Assembly: GCF_901827185.1 (NCBI RefSeq)
Contig: NZ_LR594672.1
Coordinates: 434,001-498,000 of the forward strand
DNA length: 64,000 bases
DNA from: Variovorax sp. PBL-E5
GTDB taxonomy: Bacteria; Pseudomonadota; Gammaproteobacteria; Burkholderiales; Burkholderiaceae_C
Reading direction: 5' to 3'
How positions within the stretch are numbered: position 1 is the first letter of the stretch; the number at the start of each line of letters is the position of its first letter. Made by a program: the position numbers and the translations under genes. The notes under the pieces were generated by a model. That model was not told the DNA's origin, ran no database searches, and was given only the letters and a program-made list of their open reading frames with translations. Shown piece by piece: positions 8,075 through 17,600 of the stretch.

Positions 8075-9018
8075 CTTCCAATCCCCGCGCAAGCGGGGGT
8101 GACGTGCTCATTGGCGTGAACTTGGCCATCAAGGGCGAGCTATCCCCGCTTGGGCGGGGGAGACCTCAGCAAATGCTCATCGCCCGCAGCCCGTACCGAG
8201 CTATCCCCGCTTGCGCGGGGGAGACACGCGTGAGCAAATCGAGGACGACCAATTTCACGAGCTATCCCCGCTTGCGCGGGGGAGACGTGTCCACCGGCAT
8301 CGACCACTTCGAAGAGGGCGAGCTATCCCCGCTTGCGCGGGGGAGACTCAATGCAGCGCGCTTGCCAGGTGATAGCGCACGAGCTATCCCCGCTTGCGCG
8401 GGGGAGACCCCTCGGCGTCCTCGAGGCCAATCACCAGCCGCGAGCTATCCCCGCTTGCGCGGGGGAGACGTCTACGGATGTCTGGGTGGCTTCCTCGTCG
8501 GCGAGCTATCCCCGCTTGCGCGGGGGAGACGGCTCCTGGATGGCGATGCTCTCGATGGTCGACGAGCTATCCCCGCTTGCGCGGGGGAGACGAAGCCCCC
8601 TTCTTTGCATGCAACAAGCCTCGCGAGCTATCCCCGCTTGCGCGGGGGAGACAGGGGCACGATGTCGAACGCGGTGGACGCCGGCGAGCTATCCCCGCTT
8701 GCGCGGGGGAGACTACTCGACGTCTCGAGATGGAAGCAAAGACTGCGAGCTATCCCCGCTTGCGCGGGGGAGACAGCAGCTGCGCGGTACGCGCGCCCCA
8801 GCACGGCGAGCTATCCCCGCTTGCGCGGGGGAGACGCGTGCGGCTCACCTTGGTGCGAACGGATTTACGAGCTATCCCCGCTTGCGCGGGGGAGACGACG
8901 TTGCAGCGGCCGTCAGCGCCCCACAAGACGAGCTATCCCCGCTTGCGCGGGGGAGACGCGCACGCAGCACGCCAAAGCCTGACGCTGCGCGAGCTATCCC
9001 CGCTTGCGCGGGGGAGAC
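8075..9018 (-). CRISPR. CRISPR array 1, type I-E, 15 regular repeats plus a degenerate terminal repeat
   Basis: Fifteen 29-nt repeats at exact 61-nt intervals from 8136 to 9018, with fourteen 32-nt spacers. One more degenerate repeat sits in register at 8075-8103, giving a fifteenth spacer. On the minus strand the repeat begins GTCTC, has the core CCCCGCGCAAGCGGGG and ends ATAGCTCG, closely like the E. coli I-E repeat. So the array is transcribed on the minus strand, the same as cas. The leader is then the ~33 nt between 9019 and the cas2 stop, plus the cas2 3' end. Fourteen repeats look identical; the 8136 repeat has one change (TTGGGC for TTGCGC). Degeneracy at the left end agrees with that being the old, trailer end. 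Confidence 0.97.
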
Positions 9019-9051
9019 TCTTCCCCTAACCCGTTGATTTAGCGAAACATT

Positions 9052-9417
9052 TTAGTTGTCACACTGTCCACCGGGGAAAACCACCTCCGCTAGACCTGCT
9101 AAATCCATAATGGACTCAGGGACCTCGTCTGTGCTCAACCGAGGGAAATCCACCAGCTGCAGCCCATCGACTTCGACCGCCCGGCGCCGATTCACGCCTA
9201 CCGTCCGGAACGAGACGCCGCAAACCTCAGTTTGGTCTGGCCACACAATCAGGGCGTCGCCATCCTCGATGTTGCCGCAAGTCAACGCCCATAGTTCTTC
9301 ACGCAGTTTCTGTGTCGCGTGCCCGGTATAGACGCCAGCCCGCACCTCAAGCAGTATCGTTGATAGCCGGCCTCTTAAGCGAGGTGGCGCACCAGTCAGG
9401 ACGAGGACGAGCATCAT
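9052..9417 (-). CDS. cas2: Cas2e adaptation protein
   Basis: 121 residues. The start MMLVLVLTGAPPRLRGRLS and the following LEVRAGVYTGHATQKLREELW are diagnostic of Cas2e. EDGDALIVWPDQTEVCGVSFRTVG is also conserved. Cas2 bridges two Cas1 dimers during spacer integration. Its ATG overlaps the stop of the Cas1 C-terminal frame. The gene itself looks intact, but its partner Cas1 is broken. The C-terminal ~25 residues extend beyond the E. coli protein. Confidence 0.93.
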   Translation of the reverse strand: MMLVLVLTGAPPRLRGRLSTILLEVRAGVYTGHATQKLREELWALTCGNIEDGDALIVWPDQTEVCGVSFRTVGVNRRRAVEVDGLQLVDFPRLSTDEVPESIMDLAGLAEVVFPGGQCDN

Positions 9418-10234
9418 GCGGTCGACTCTTCGAACAGGCCTTTGAGGTCATCCACGACCCGCGCAACAAATCGCGTTTGCTTAAAGTGGTCACGCAGGTG
9501 CCGCCTTACTTGAGTCTCCACCGCGAATGCCGAGCTCCCCGCGGCAGCCCTGAACGCAAGAGGTGCGCAAATCTCCAACTTATAGAGGTCTGCAATGTCG
9601 TATACAAAACTTTTGGCCCCTCCGTCGTGGACAAACCCTATCGTGGGCTGTATCCGCAGGCGAGAATAACAGCCACCGCATTCGCTGCGGACAGGGCCCG
9701 GTTGACGCTATCGGCAGCGTCCCACTCTCCTTGCTCGTAGGTTCGGCCTTTCCAGTCCACTCCGAACTGTCGAGCCAGCAATTTGTAGGACTCGCGGACC
9801 CGCACCCCCTCGATGCCTCGAAGTTGCTCAATACTGCGTCGGGCCGGAATCGCCTCGCCGAACCTAATCTCGAACATCTTGCGGGCCACCTGAAGCCTCC
9901 GGGCTTCGTCGGCATATGCCAAGACCTGCACTTTAAGGTTGGTAGGGTTTCCGTCGGAAGGGCGCCCGACAGAGTATGTACGGCACGCTTGCTCGCCAAC
10001 GAAGCAAATGAGAGTGTGACACTGGGCCGCGAGCTGGAAGGCAGCGTGGGTCACGCTCGTCCCGGGCTCAAGAAACAAGACATTGAAAGCAGCCACTGGC
10101 ATCTGCACGCGAGTTCCATTCGCATCCTCCAGTACAAATGCGCCGTCCTTGACGTCAAGGCGGCCGTAGCTCAGGAAAATGAAGGGTATCCGTTCCTTCT
10201 GAAGGCGATAGATAGGCTTTAGCGGGGCGTTCAT
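9414..10234 (-). pseudogene. cas1: cas1e, frameshifted and internally shortened
   Basis: The first ~198 codons are clear Cas1e: LSYGRLDVKDGAFVLED, RRSIEQLRGIEGVRVR with the metal-binding Glu, DWKGRTYEQGEWD. The frame then ends ACGYSPR-TAG at 9638. One base later the next frame continues IGFVHDGGAKSFVYDIADL with the catalytic His and Asp, down to a TGA at 9414. A one-base loss near 9638-9645 therefore splits the active site. In addition ALSAANA runs straight into VAVILACGYSP, whereas E. coli Cas1 has about 6-8 more residues (CLYGV region) here. Two separate lesions make a sequencing artefact less likely, though it cannot be excluded. Spacer acquisition is probably lost. Confidence 0.85.
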
Positions 10235-10358
10235 ACCCAGGTGTAGCGCTGCGTTACCACCAGGTCTTCTGCTGACGCGGAGAGCAAATATCCCGCCGAA
10301 TGAGGGCGCCTTGACGTGACCCGGCGATTCCCGCTTGCGAGCACGACGGCAATCGTTT

Positions 10359-11179
10359 CGAGTGTCCCCGCTTGCGCCGGGGGGACATGCCCCATCCAGA
10401 ACATTTCCTGTGGGCGAGCGAGCTGTCCCCGCTTGCGGGGGAGACCCATGGTTCTCGCCACTGCACGAGCAATCGCACGAACTACCCCCGCTCGCGCGGG
10501 AGAGACTCTGATGCGCGGCCGGACGTTCTGGTGGGGGGGCGAGCTATCCCCGCTCGCGCGGGGCCGACGACGCAAATGAGAGCGACTACTTGCTGCTTCC
10601 CGAGATATCCCCGCTTGCGCGGGGGAGACGAGGGCGGCGGCGTGCACGACGTCCTACAGAACGAGCTATGCCCGCTTGCGCGGAGGGGACGCAGGAGACA
10701 AGCAAATGGCAGCCCTCAAGTCCGAGATATCCCCGCTTGCGCAGGGAGACGCCTGATACTGCTCGCGCTCGCGGTTCCAGCCTGAGCTATCCCCGCGTGC
10801 GCGGGGAAGTCTCAACGCCACCGCAAGTGATGATGCGACAACCCGAGCTATCCCCGCGTAGGCGGGGGAGACCGGTCACCCCGAAAGAGGACGGCATCGC
10901 AGACCGAGCTATCCCCGCTAGCGCGGGGGGGGGGGAGCCGTTCGGTGCGATATCAGTGAACGAGACCGGCCGAGCTATCCCCGCTTGCGCTGGTGGGGGG
11001 GGAGCCGGCTTGCGGCCTCCGTATCCGGTGCGCATCATCCCGCTTGTGCGGGATAAACGATGGCGACGGTTGGCATCGGTCCGATGCTCCTGAGCTATCC
11101 CCGCTTGCGCGGGGAGAGACGCACGCGTCGTTCGACACCCGAAACTACGGCGAGCTATCCCCGCTTGCGCGGTCAACGT
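10359..11179 (-). CRISPR. CRISPR array 2, decayed
   Basis: Fourteen recognisable but mutated copies of the array 1 repeat begin near 10359, 10419, 10478, 10540, 10601, 10662, 10723, 10783, 10844, 10905, 10971, 11031, 11091 and 11151. The ~60-61-nt period is kept. Almost every copy has its own substitutions or indels; two carry expanded G runs (10930-10937, 11002-11012) and the 11031 copy is barely recognisable. It lies between cas3 and cas1 in the same orientation as array 1. Cas6e processing is probably poor or absent for most repeats. Confidence 0.9.
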
Positions 11180-11248
11180 CTTTCGCACCTGCATTTTTTA
11201 GCCACCGGCTTTATCCGTTCATTGGCGCACGTACGTGCGCCGCGGCTC

Positions 11249-13822
11249 TCATCTCCGCCGCTGTGGTGGGCCCACCGAAAACCCACGGGTCCGACTGTAG
11301 CGGACCAATCGCTCCTTGCTCGCATGGTCGACCGCCAACATCTCCCACTCACCCGAGCCGGCTGCGCCCATCCTCAACTTTGCGTGCCCGGTGTCGTCGA
11401 CCTCGAGAGCAAGTAGGCTTGCTCGTAGGCTTAGGCGGGACAACTCCATGCTGCCAAACAAGGGGGCGCCGCCTTGGTCGCAAAGCACTACCCGGACCGA
11501 CTTCTCCCCCAGCCGGGTCACTGCTTGCTCAGGCGCCACGTCTGCAATCAACTGGGAGTAGCCCACGGTCAGATTCAGTCGAACGTTTTTAGCCGCTCGC
11601 TTGGCTGCTTCAATCTTCCCTTCTGACCGCTCTTCCGCAAACGCCAGAAATGCTGGCGCCTCGGCCTCTTCGTCGTACGCGAACTCGACGGCTTCCCGAA
11701 CGCCTGCGGGAATCTGCAAGCCACCGCGCTCCTCAACCAACTGTGCCGTGCGAAAGAGCACCACAGGAAGGGGATAGACGAACATCGTGTTCGCAGGGAG
11801 CTCCGCAAGGAAGTCGACATTGCCGTGAGTCTCGGGCGCGACTACGTACACCAGGCCTTCCCCGCGCGCATCGTCGCCTGCCATCGCCATCTTCCCGTCG
11901 GCGTCCCGAACGTGCCGGCGCCAGCGGCCGATACGCTGCAGCAAGGCGTCGATTGGGGCCAAGTCGGTGATGAGCTCGTCGAAGTCCACGTCGAGTGACT
12001 GCTCCGCCACCTGGGTAGCGATGACCAGCTGTCCTTTGCGAGTAGCGGATGTCGAGCGCTTGCCGAACTGCTCCAGCAGGTTGCGGTCATTTTCCGAGCG
12101 ATGCTTGCCGACAAACTTCGCGTGCGCCAGCTGCACCTGGCCTGGCAACAGGGCGAAGAACGTGTCGAAGTCCGCCTGGGCACGGCCGACTGTGTTGCGC
12201 AGCAAGAGAACACACTTGCCTGCTGCAAGTAGCCTCAGGACGAGGGCTTCGGTTGCGCTATCCCCGATTCGCTGAATGCGGGTGAACCTGCTCACACGTC
12301 GTGCGGCAATCGGCGTCTCAACCATGCCGCCCGAAGAGGCGACAGTGGCAAGAGGGTAGTCGGTGGAGACAGGGACGGCCTGCGCGCCAGTCCAACGGGC
12401 GCCCTTCCGAAAGGCAGCGACAAGGGCGGCCTTGTGCTTCCGCGGTAGCGTTGCCGACAGCAGGATGGCGCTACCGCCGCGCATGGCATGTGCCTCGAGC
12501 GCTGTTTCAAGAAGCTTGAGCATGTAGGCGTCGCATGCGTGAGCCTCGTCAACAACCAGGACCTTTTGCCCGATGCCCAGTTGCCGTAAGCAAAAGTGCT
12601 TCACCGGCAGGATAGACAGCGCGACCTGGTCGATGGTGCACACCCCGACGTCCGAAAGCAGGGCAGTCTTGCTGCTGTCCTGGGCCCAGCTGTCGAGGTC
12701 GGCACAAATCGACCCAGCTTCGAGATGCTCCGAGCGCAGCCGCGCCAGCGACAGAGACGCACTTCCGTGTGCCAGCGAGAACGACGGAACTCCGCCTTCT
12801 GCCTCAAAAAACATGTTGGCCAAAGGCAGCAGCCGCCCGCAAAGAGCATCGGCGGTGGCCTGTGTCGGTAGGCTGACGAGCACCCCGGTGCCTCTTCCGG
12901 CCTGAAGCAGCCGCGAAGCAAGGGTCAGCGCGGCCTCGGTCTTGCCGGCACCGGTCTCATCCTCCAGGATGAACAGGGAAGGGCCGGCGCGGTCCAACTC
13001 GACGCTATCAGCAAATCGCTGTAGCGGTGTGGCACTCGCCGTGAACGCAGGGAATAGGTGCGAGAGCCCGGCTTTGGCGCTTGGGCGCTTTTCCGCCAGG
13101 CTGAGCTCAACCAGCGCGGTACGCGCTTGGTCTTGTGCCTCGACGAAATAGCACTTCAAGGACATCGTCGGTGCTCGATAGGGAAAGAACCTCTGCATGG
13201 AGCCGACCCAGTCGCAGAGGGTCAGCACGCCGGCGAGCAAGGATGACGCCTGGCGGTAGCCGCCTCCGTCCCAAAGGTCGACGAAACTGTCGAGCCCCAA
13301 TACGTCGGCAACGGCATCAAGGTAGGCGTGGGCTGCCGCAGTCGTGCGCTTCCCCACCCCTGTCGAGTTTGAGAGGTCAACTGGCCTGCCGTGGTGCCCG
13401 CAAGAAGCGTTCAGAAGGGGCTCTAGCGCTAATTCCGCGTCTTCGAGGGAATCGGGGTACCACCGGGCCGACACCCAGTCGAGTAAGGTGGAAATGCCGG
13501 CCTGGGAGTGGTGCTGTGCAGCTTGAGAGGGAACCGGTTGGTCCGGCTGCAGCTGAGCAAACAGCTCCTCGACCTTCGCTTGAAACGGGCCGAACTTGCC
13601 AACATCATGGCTGCCTGCCAGGAACATGGCCACCTTGATTGCAGCGTCCTCGGCCATCCCCAGGAGTCGAGCCAGCGTCGAGCTGAGCGAAGGATTGACC
13701 CGCAGGTACTCGCCAACGACCGCAGCGACGTCCAAGCTGTGATACGCAAGGGGGTGCCAAGCGACAGTTGTGCCGGGCAATGGGTGCGCCTTGCCCCAAT
13801 AGGTTAGAAAATCTGCAGTCAA
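11249..13822 (-). CDS. cas3: Cas3 helicase-nuclease
   Basis: 857 residues, full length, from a TTG at 13822 with AGGAG 6 nt upstream. Cas3 is recruited by Cascade to degrade target DNA. The N-terminal HD nuclease shows WHPLAYHSLDVAAVVGEYL and FLAGSHDVGKFGPFQAK. The helicase has ETGAGKTEAALTLA (Walker A, near residue 290), LVVDEAHACD (DEAH), LLSATLP, and a C-terminal domain with VATQVAEQSLDVDFDELI and QRIGRWRRH. All key motifs are intact. A CTCTAGACGG element at 13843-13852 lies about 25 nt upstream and matches the promoter-like element seen across the window. Confidence 0.95.
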   Translation of the reverse strand: MTADFLTYWGKAHPLPGTTVAWHPLAYHSLDVAAVVGEYLRVNPSLSSTLARLLGMAEDAAIKVAMFLAGSHDVGKFGPFQAKVEELFAQLQPDQPVPSQAAQHHSQAGISTLLDWVSARWYPDSLEDAELALEPLLNASCGHHGRPVDLSNSTGVGKRTTAAAHAYLDAVADVLGLDSFVDLWDGGGYRQASSLLAGVLTLCDWVGSMQRFFPYRAPTMSLKCYFVEAQDQARTALVELSLAEKRPSAKAGLSHLFPAFTASATPLQRFADSVELDRAGPSLFILEDETGAGKTEAALTLASRLLQAGRGTGVLVSLPTQATADALCGRLLPLANMFFEAEGGVPSFSLAHGSASLSLARLRSEHLEAGSICADLDSWAQDSSKTALLSDVGVCTIDQVALSILPVKHFCLRQLGIGQKVLVVDEAHACDAYMLKLLETALEAHAMRGGSAILLSATLPRKHKAALVAAFRKGARWTGAQAVPVSTDYPLATVASSGGMVETPIAARRVSRFTRIQRIGDSATEALVLRLLAAGKCVLLLRNTVGRAQADFDTFFALLPGQVQLAHAKFVGKHRSENDRNLLEQFGKRSTSATRKGQLVIATQVAEQSLDVDFDELITDLAPIDALLQRIGRWRRHVRDADGKMAMAGDDARGEGLVYVVAPETHGNVDFLAELPANTMFVYPLPVVLFRTAQLVEERGGLQIPAGVREAVEFAYDEEAEAPAFLAFAEERSEGKIEAAKRAAKNVRLNLTVGYSQLIADVAPEQAVTRLGEKSVRVVLCDQGGAPLFGSMELSRLSLRASLLALEVDDTGHAKLRMGAAGSGEWEMLAVDHASKERLVRYSRTRGFSVGPPQRRR

Positions 13823-13858
13823 ACGAAGCTCCTGGTGGAGCTCCGTCTAGAGTGAGTA

Positions 13859-13872
13859 TTTAGCGGTCTAAA
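13859..13872. promoter_or_regulatory. Inverted repeat TTTAG-CGGT-CTAAA between cas3 and XRE gene
   Basis: A 5-bp perfect inverted repeat with a 4-nt spacer in the divergent region between cas3 and the XRE-type gene. Its position suggests an operator for the XRE protein, possibly controlling cas3. CCTAAAACG follows at about 13905. This is inference from symmetry and place. Confidence 0.4.
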
Positions 13873-13977
13873 CTGATTGCGCGCCCAGGTGCGGCTTGGG
13901 CCGTCCTAAAACGCCGGAACGGCGACAAACGTCGTTCGCTGGCGCGGCCGAGCCAACACTTCGAATACAGTTTGGAG

Positions 13978-14294
13978 ATGGACAACCTCCCGAAAAGAAT
14001 CATCACTAGTCGCGAGAGGCTCGGAATGACGCAGAAGGAGCTAGCTGCCCTCGTGGGCGTCACGCTGCAGGCCGTGCGCAAGATGGAGTCAGACGCCGGC
14101 GGGGTATCAGCAGTCAATGCATTTGCAGTGGCAGACGCCCTTCAGGTGAGTGCGCGCTGGCTCGTTACTGGCGTTGACGCAGCAGGAGAGCCTCCTAAAG
14201 TCCCCCCAAGCTCGAGCGCATCGCGATGCACCTGGCCGCACTGCCAGAGAATCGCTTGGACGCCTTGGCGACGGTGATAGGCATCAAGCTATAA
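13978..14294 (+). pseudogene. XRE-family HTH regulator with a frameshift at a C6 run
   Basis: The N-terminal frame gives a standard XRE helix-turn-helix: LPKRIITSRERLGMTQKELA, LVGVTLQAVRKMES, with VADALQVSARWLVTG closing the domain. After PPKVPP the frame becomes non-coding in character. The adjacent frame reads KLERIAMHLAALPENRLDAL and then ATVIGIKL with a TAA at 14292, a natural C-terminus. The switch is at CCCCCC (14202-14207); one extra C would restore one frame of ~106 residues. It may be a homopolymer sequencing error, a true mutation or phase variation. A TTG at 13972 could also start it. It lies divergent from cas3 and may regulate the island. Confidence 0.7.
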
Positions 14295-14350
14295 GCCCGA
14301 ACGTCCCGGAACCCGACACCCAGGGGCGTTGAGTTGGGCGGGCTATGCCC

Positions 14351-14624
14351 AAGCACATCCCCGCTCTCGCGGGGCAGACAAGCTCATCGTAGAGCTGCAG
14401 GACGAGCACTACGAGCTATCCCTGCTTACGCTGGAGGAACGTTGCGGCTATGAACTCCGTTGGGTGATGGCACGAGGTATCCCCGCCGACGCGGGAGGTG
14501 CCCTCAATACGCCGAGCTGCGGTGCCTCTCGAACGAGCTATCCCCGCTTACGCGGGGCTTCTCCGAATGCGTTCCCCAACATCGCGGATTGCGCTCGAGC
14601 TATTCCCGCGGGTGCGGATGTCCC
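14351..14624 (-). CRISPR. CRISPR array 3, remnant of five degenerate repeats
   Basis: Five strongly mutated copies of the same repeat begin near 14351, 14412, 14473, 14534 and 14596, at 61-62-nt spacing with ~32-nt spacers. The copies keep CGAGCTAT or close variants at 14412, 14534 and 14596, but the palindromic stem is disrupted in most. This is older decay than in array 2. It ends 40 nt before the dnaE2 stop, at the right edge of the island. Confidence 0.85.
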
Positions 14625-14664
14625 TATCGATATAGCTCAGCGGTTTAGCCGTGGCATTGAGAAA

Positions 14665-17600
14665 TCAATGGAAGTCCCTGGAAGTGGTTCGCAGTCGACC
14701 AAGTAATGGTGTCAGGTCCTTCAACCGCTCTGCGACTAGGCTCCGGAGCTCACCTTCGCGCTGCCAAGTGCCCTTGACGGCAAGTAGTCGGGCGTTCAGC
14801 AGCTCCTGCCTCTGCGCCTCCTTGATGCTGCGCCAGGCAATCACCTGCACCACGCCGGTCTCATCCTCGAGCGATACGAAGATGACGCCGTTCGCCGTCT
14901 CAGGCTGCTGCCGCAGAGTGACCAGTCCGCAATAGCGCACCTCCGCCCCGTTCTCAACGTCCTGCAGGTCGGCGGCCGTGGCCAGCCCCCGTTTTGCGAG
15001 CAACGGTCGAAGCAGCGCGAGTGGATGGCTGCGCAACGTCAAGCCCGTCGCAGCGTAGTCGAACATCACCTCTTCACCCTCGGGCGCCGGCGCCAGCTCC
15101 AGGACGTCTTCGTCGACGCGCGCCTCCTGCAGGAGCTCGGGCACAGAGCGGAGAGCCGCGGCGTCCCAGACCGCGACCCGCCGGTGGCCGCTCAGCGACA
15201 TCAAGGCATCTGCGCTTGCGAGCAACTTCATCTCAGCCAGCTCGAGCCGCGCCCTCCTGGCAAGGTCCTCAGCATTGTCGAACGGCCCTCGCGCGCGTTC
15301 ATCGACGATGCGCTGCGCGGATTCCCACCGCAGCCCTGCGAGAAGCCGAAGTCCAAGTCGCACCGCCGGCGCATGCGGGAGGTCTTCAAGCGTGCAGTCC
15401 AGGTTGCTGTGCATGACGTCGGGCGGCCGGACGACGACTCCATGCCGCTTGGCATCCTGTACCAGTTGGCTTGGGCTGTAAAACCCCAATGGCTGGGAGT
15501 TCAGCATTGCGGTCAGGAACTCTGCCGGGTGGTGCCGTTTAATCCACGAGCTCGCATAGACGAGGAGGGCGAACGACGCCGCGTGGCTTTCGGGAAATCC
15601 GTACTCGCTAAAGCCCTTGATTTGCTCGAAAATCTGCTCGGCGAACGCCTTTTCATAGCCCCGCGTCGTCATGCCCTCGACGATTTTGGAATGGTACTTT
15701 TCCAGACCGCCTTTGCGCTTCCAGGCAGCCATTGCTCGGCGGAGCCCGTCCGCCTCCCCGGCGGTGAACCCCGCGGCAAGCATCGCAATCTGCATTACTT
15801 GCTCCTGAAATACGGGCACGCCCAACGTGCGGCCAAGCGCCTCCTTGAGCGCTTCACTTGGATACGTCACGGGCTCGAGCCCCTGCCGACGCCGCAGATA
15901 CGGGTGCACCATTCCGCCGACGATGGGCCCGGGGCGCACGAGCGCGACTTCGACCACCAAGTCGTAGAAACACCGAGGCTTCAACCGCGGCAGCATGCTC
16001 ATCTGCGCGCGGCTCTCAATTTGGAAGACTCCGACGGTGTCCGCGCGCGAAATCATCTCGTACGTCTCGGGGTCCTCCGCCGGGATGTCCTGCATCGCGA
16101 ATACGAACCCCTTACGCTGACCGATGAAATCCAGGCATTTGCGGATGGCGGTCAGCATGCCCAGAGCCAGGCAGTCGACCTTGAGAAACCCCAAAGCGTC
16201 AAGGTCATCCTTGTCCCACTCCAGGACCGTTCGGTCCTTCATCGAGGCGTTCTCGATTGGAATCAGCCGAGACAACGCCGTCCTTGTGAGCACGAACCCG
16301 CCGGTGTGCTGGCTGAGGTGCCTTGGGAACCCTAGCAGTTGCCCTGTAAGCAACATCAGCTGGCGCACCTTCAGGTCATCAAGCGACAGGCCTAGTTCCA
16401 CTAAACGCTCCGGCATGACCGCCTTGCCGTCAAACCACTGATGATTCTTGGCAAGCTGGTCTACCACCTCAAGGTCAAATCCCAGCGCCTTGCCCACGTC
16501 CCTCACCGCACTCTTGGGCCGATAGCTGGTCACCACACCGGTGATGGCGGCACGGTCGCGTCCGTAACGCCGGTACAGGTACTGGAGAACTTCTTCTCTA
16601 CGCTCGTGCTCAAAATCGATGTCGATATCCGGCGGCTCATTCCTTTCCTTGGAAATGAAACGCTCAAAAAGGACGCTCATGCGCGCTGGGTCGACCTCAG
16701 TGACGCCCACGCAATAGCAGACGACGGAATTGGCGGCACTCCCGCGCCCTTGGCACAGGATGTTGCGAGACCTCGCGAACTGGACGATGTCAGCGACGGT
16801 CAAGAAGTAATGCTCGTACCGGAGCTCCTGAATCAATGTCAGCTCGTGCTCAATCTGTAGCTGGACCTTCGCCGGCACCCCTTCTGGCCACCGTCGGCCG
16901 GCGCCCTCGTAGGTCAGGCGCCGCAAATAGGAGGAGGGCGTCTCCCCGTCCGGCACCACTTCGTCGGGGTACTGGTATCGAAGCTCCTCGAGGCTGAATT
17001 GGCAGCGCGCGGCCACGTTGAGCGTCTCTGCAAGCAAATCCTCCGGGTAGGTTTGCGCCAGCCGAAGACGCGTTCTTAGGTGCCGCTCTGCGTTTGGCTG
17101 AAGGTCGAGGCCGCACTCCGTCAGCGGGCGGCCAACTCGCGTAGCGGTCAGTACGTCCTGGAGTGGTTTCCTGGAGCGAACATGAAAATGAACGTCGCCG
17201 GCGGCTACCAAGGGAATTGCCGTCAGCTCGCTCACCTGGCGGAGTCGGTACAACCACATCTCGTCGTCGATGAGGCGCAGAAGGTCGACGCCGAACCAGC
17301 AACGCCCCCGGAACTCTGACAGGAGCCAGCGTCCTGTTGTCTCCAGCTGTTCCGGGGTCGACATCCGCTTCGGGCAGGCGACGACGACGCAGTCCTCAAG
17401 GGCCGCGGCGGTCAGGTCTGCGAACTGCAGTTCGTATTTTCCCTTCTCTGAGCCACGCCGAAGCTTGGTGATGAATTCACAAAGGTTCCCGTACCCGTTC
17501 AGGTTGCACGCAAGGACGAGCAACGTGAAGGGGTGGCCGCAAGCAACCTGGACCTGGGTTCCGACCAGAAGCTTGAGGCCGTGCTCCTTGGCAGCAACGT

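Noticed and set aside
8075..9018. Array 1 transcribed from the plus strand with a leader on the left
   Set aside because: The plus strand starts GAG like the E. coli repeat, but the minus strand matches the E. coli repeat core and handle better, the degenerate repeat is at the left, and cas2 is at the right. Minus-strand transcription fits all three.
8104..9037. Repetitive proteins of 211-292 residues encoded across CRISPR array 1
   Set aside because: The 61-nt period cycles through the three frames and repeats have no stop codon, so open frames arise automatically. The DNA is an array, not genes.
9600..9700. Programmed frameshift in cas1
   Set aside because: No slippery heptamer or downstream structure is seen at the break, Cas1 families are not known to use one, and a second in-frame deletion lies close by.
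15025..16335. 436-codon plus-strand frame inside dnaE2
   Set aside because: It is the antisense of a strongly conserved polymerase gene; GC-rich codons leave the opposite strand open. No start signals and no recognisable product.
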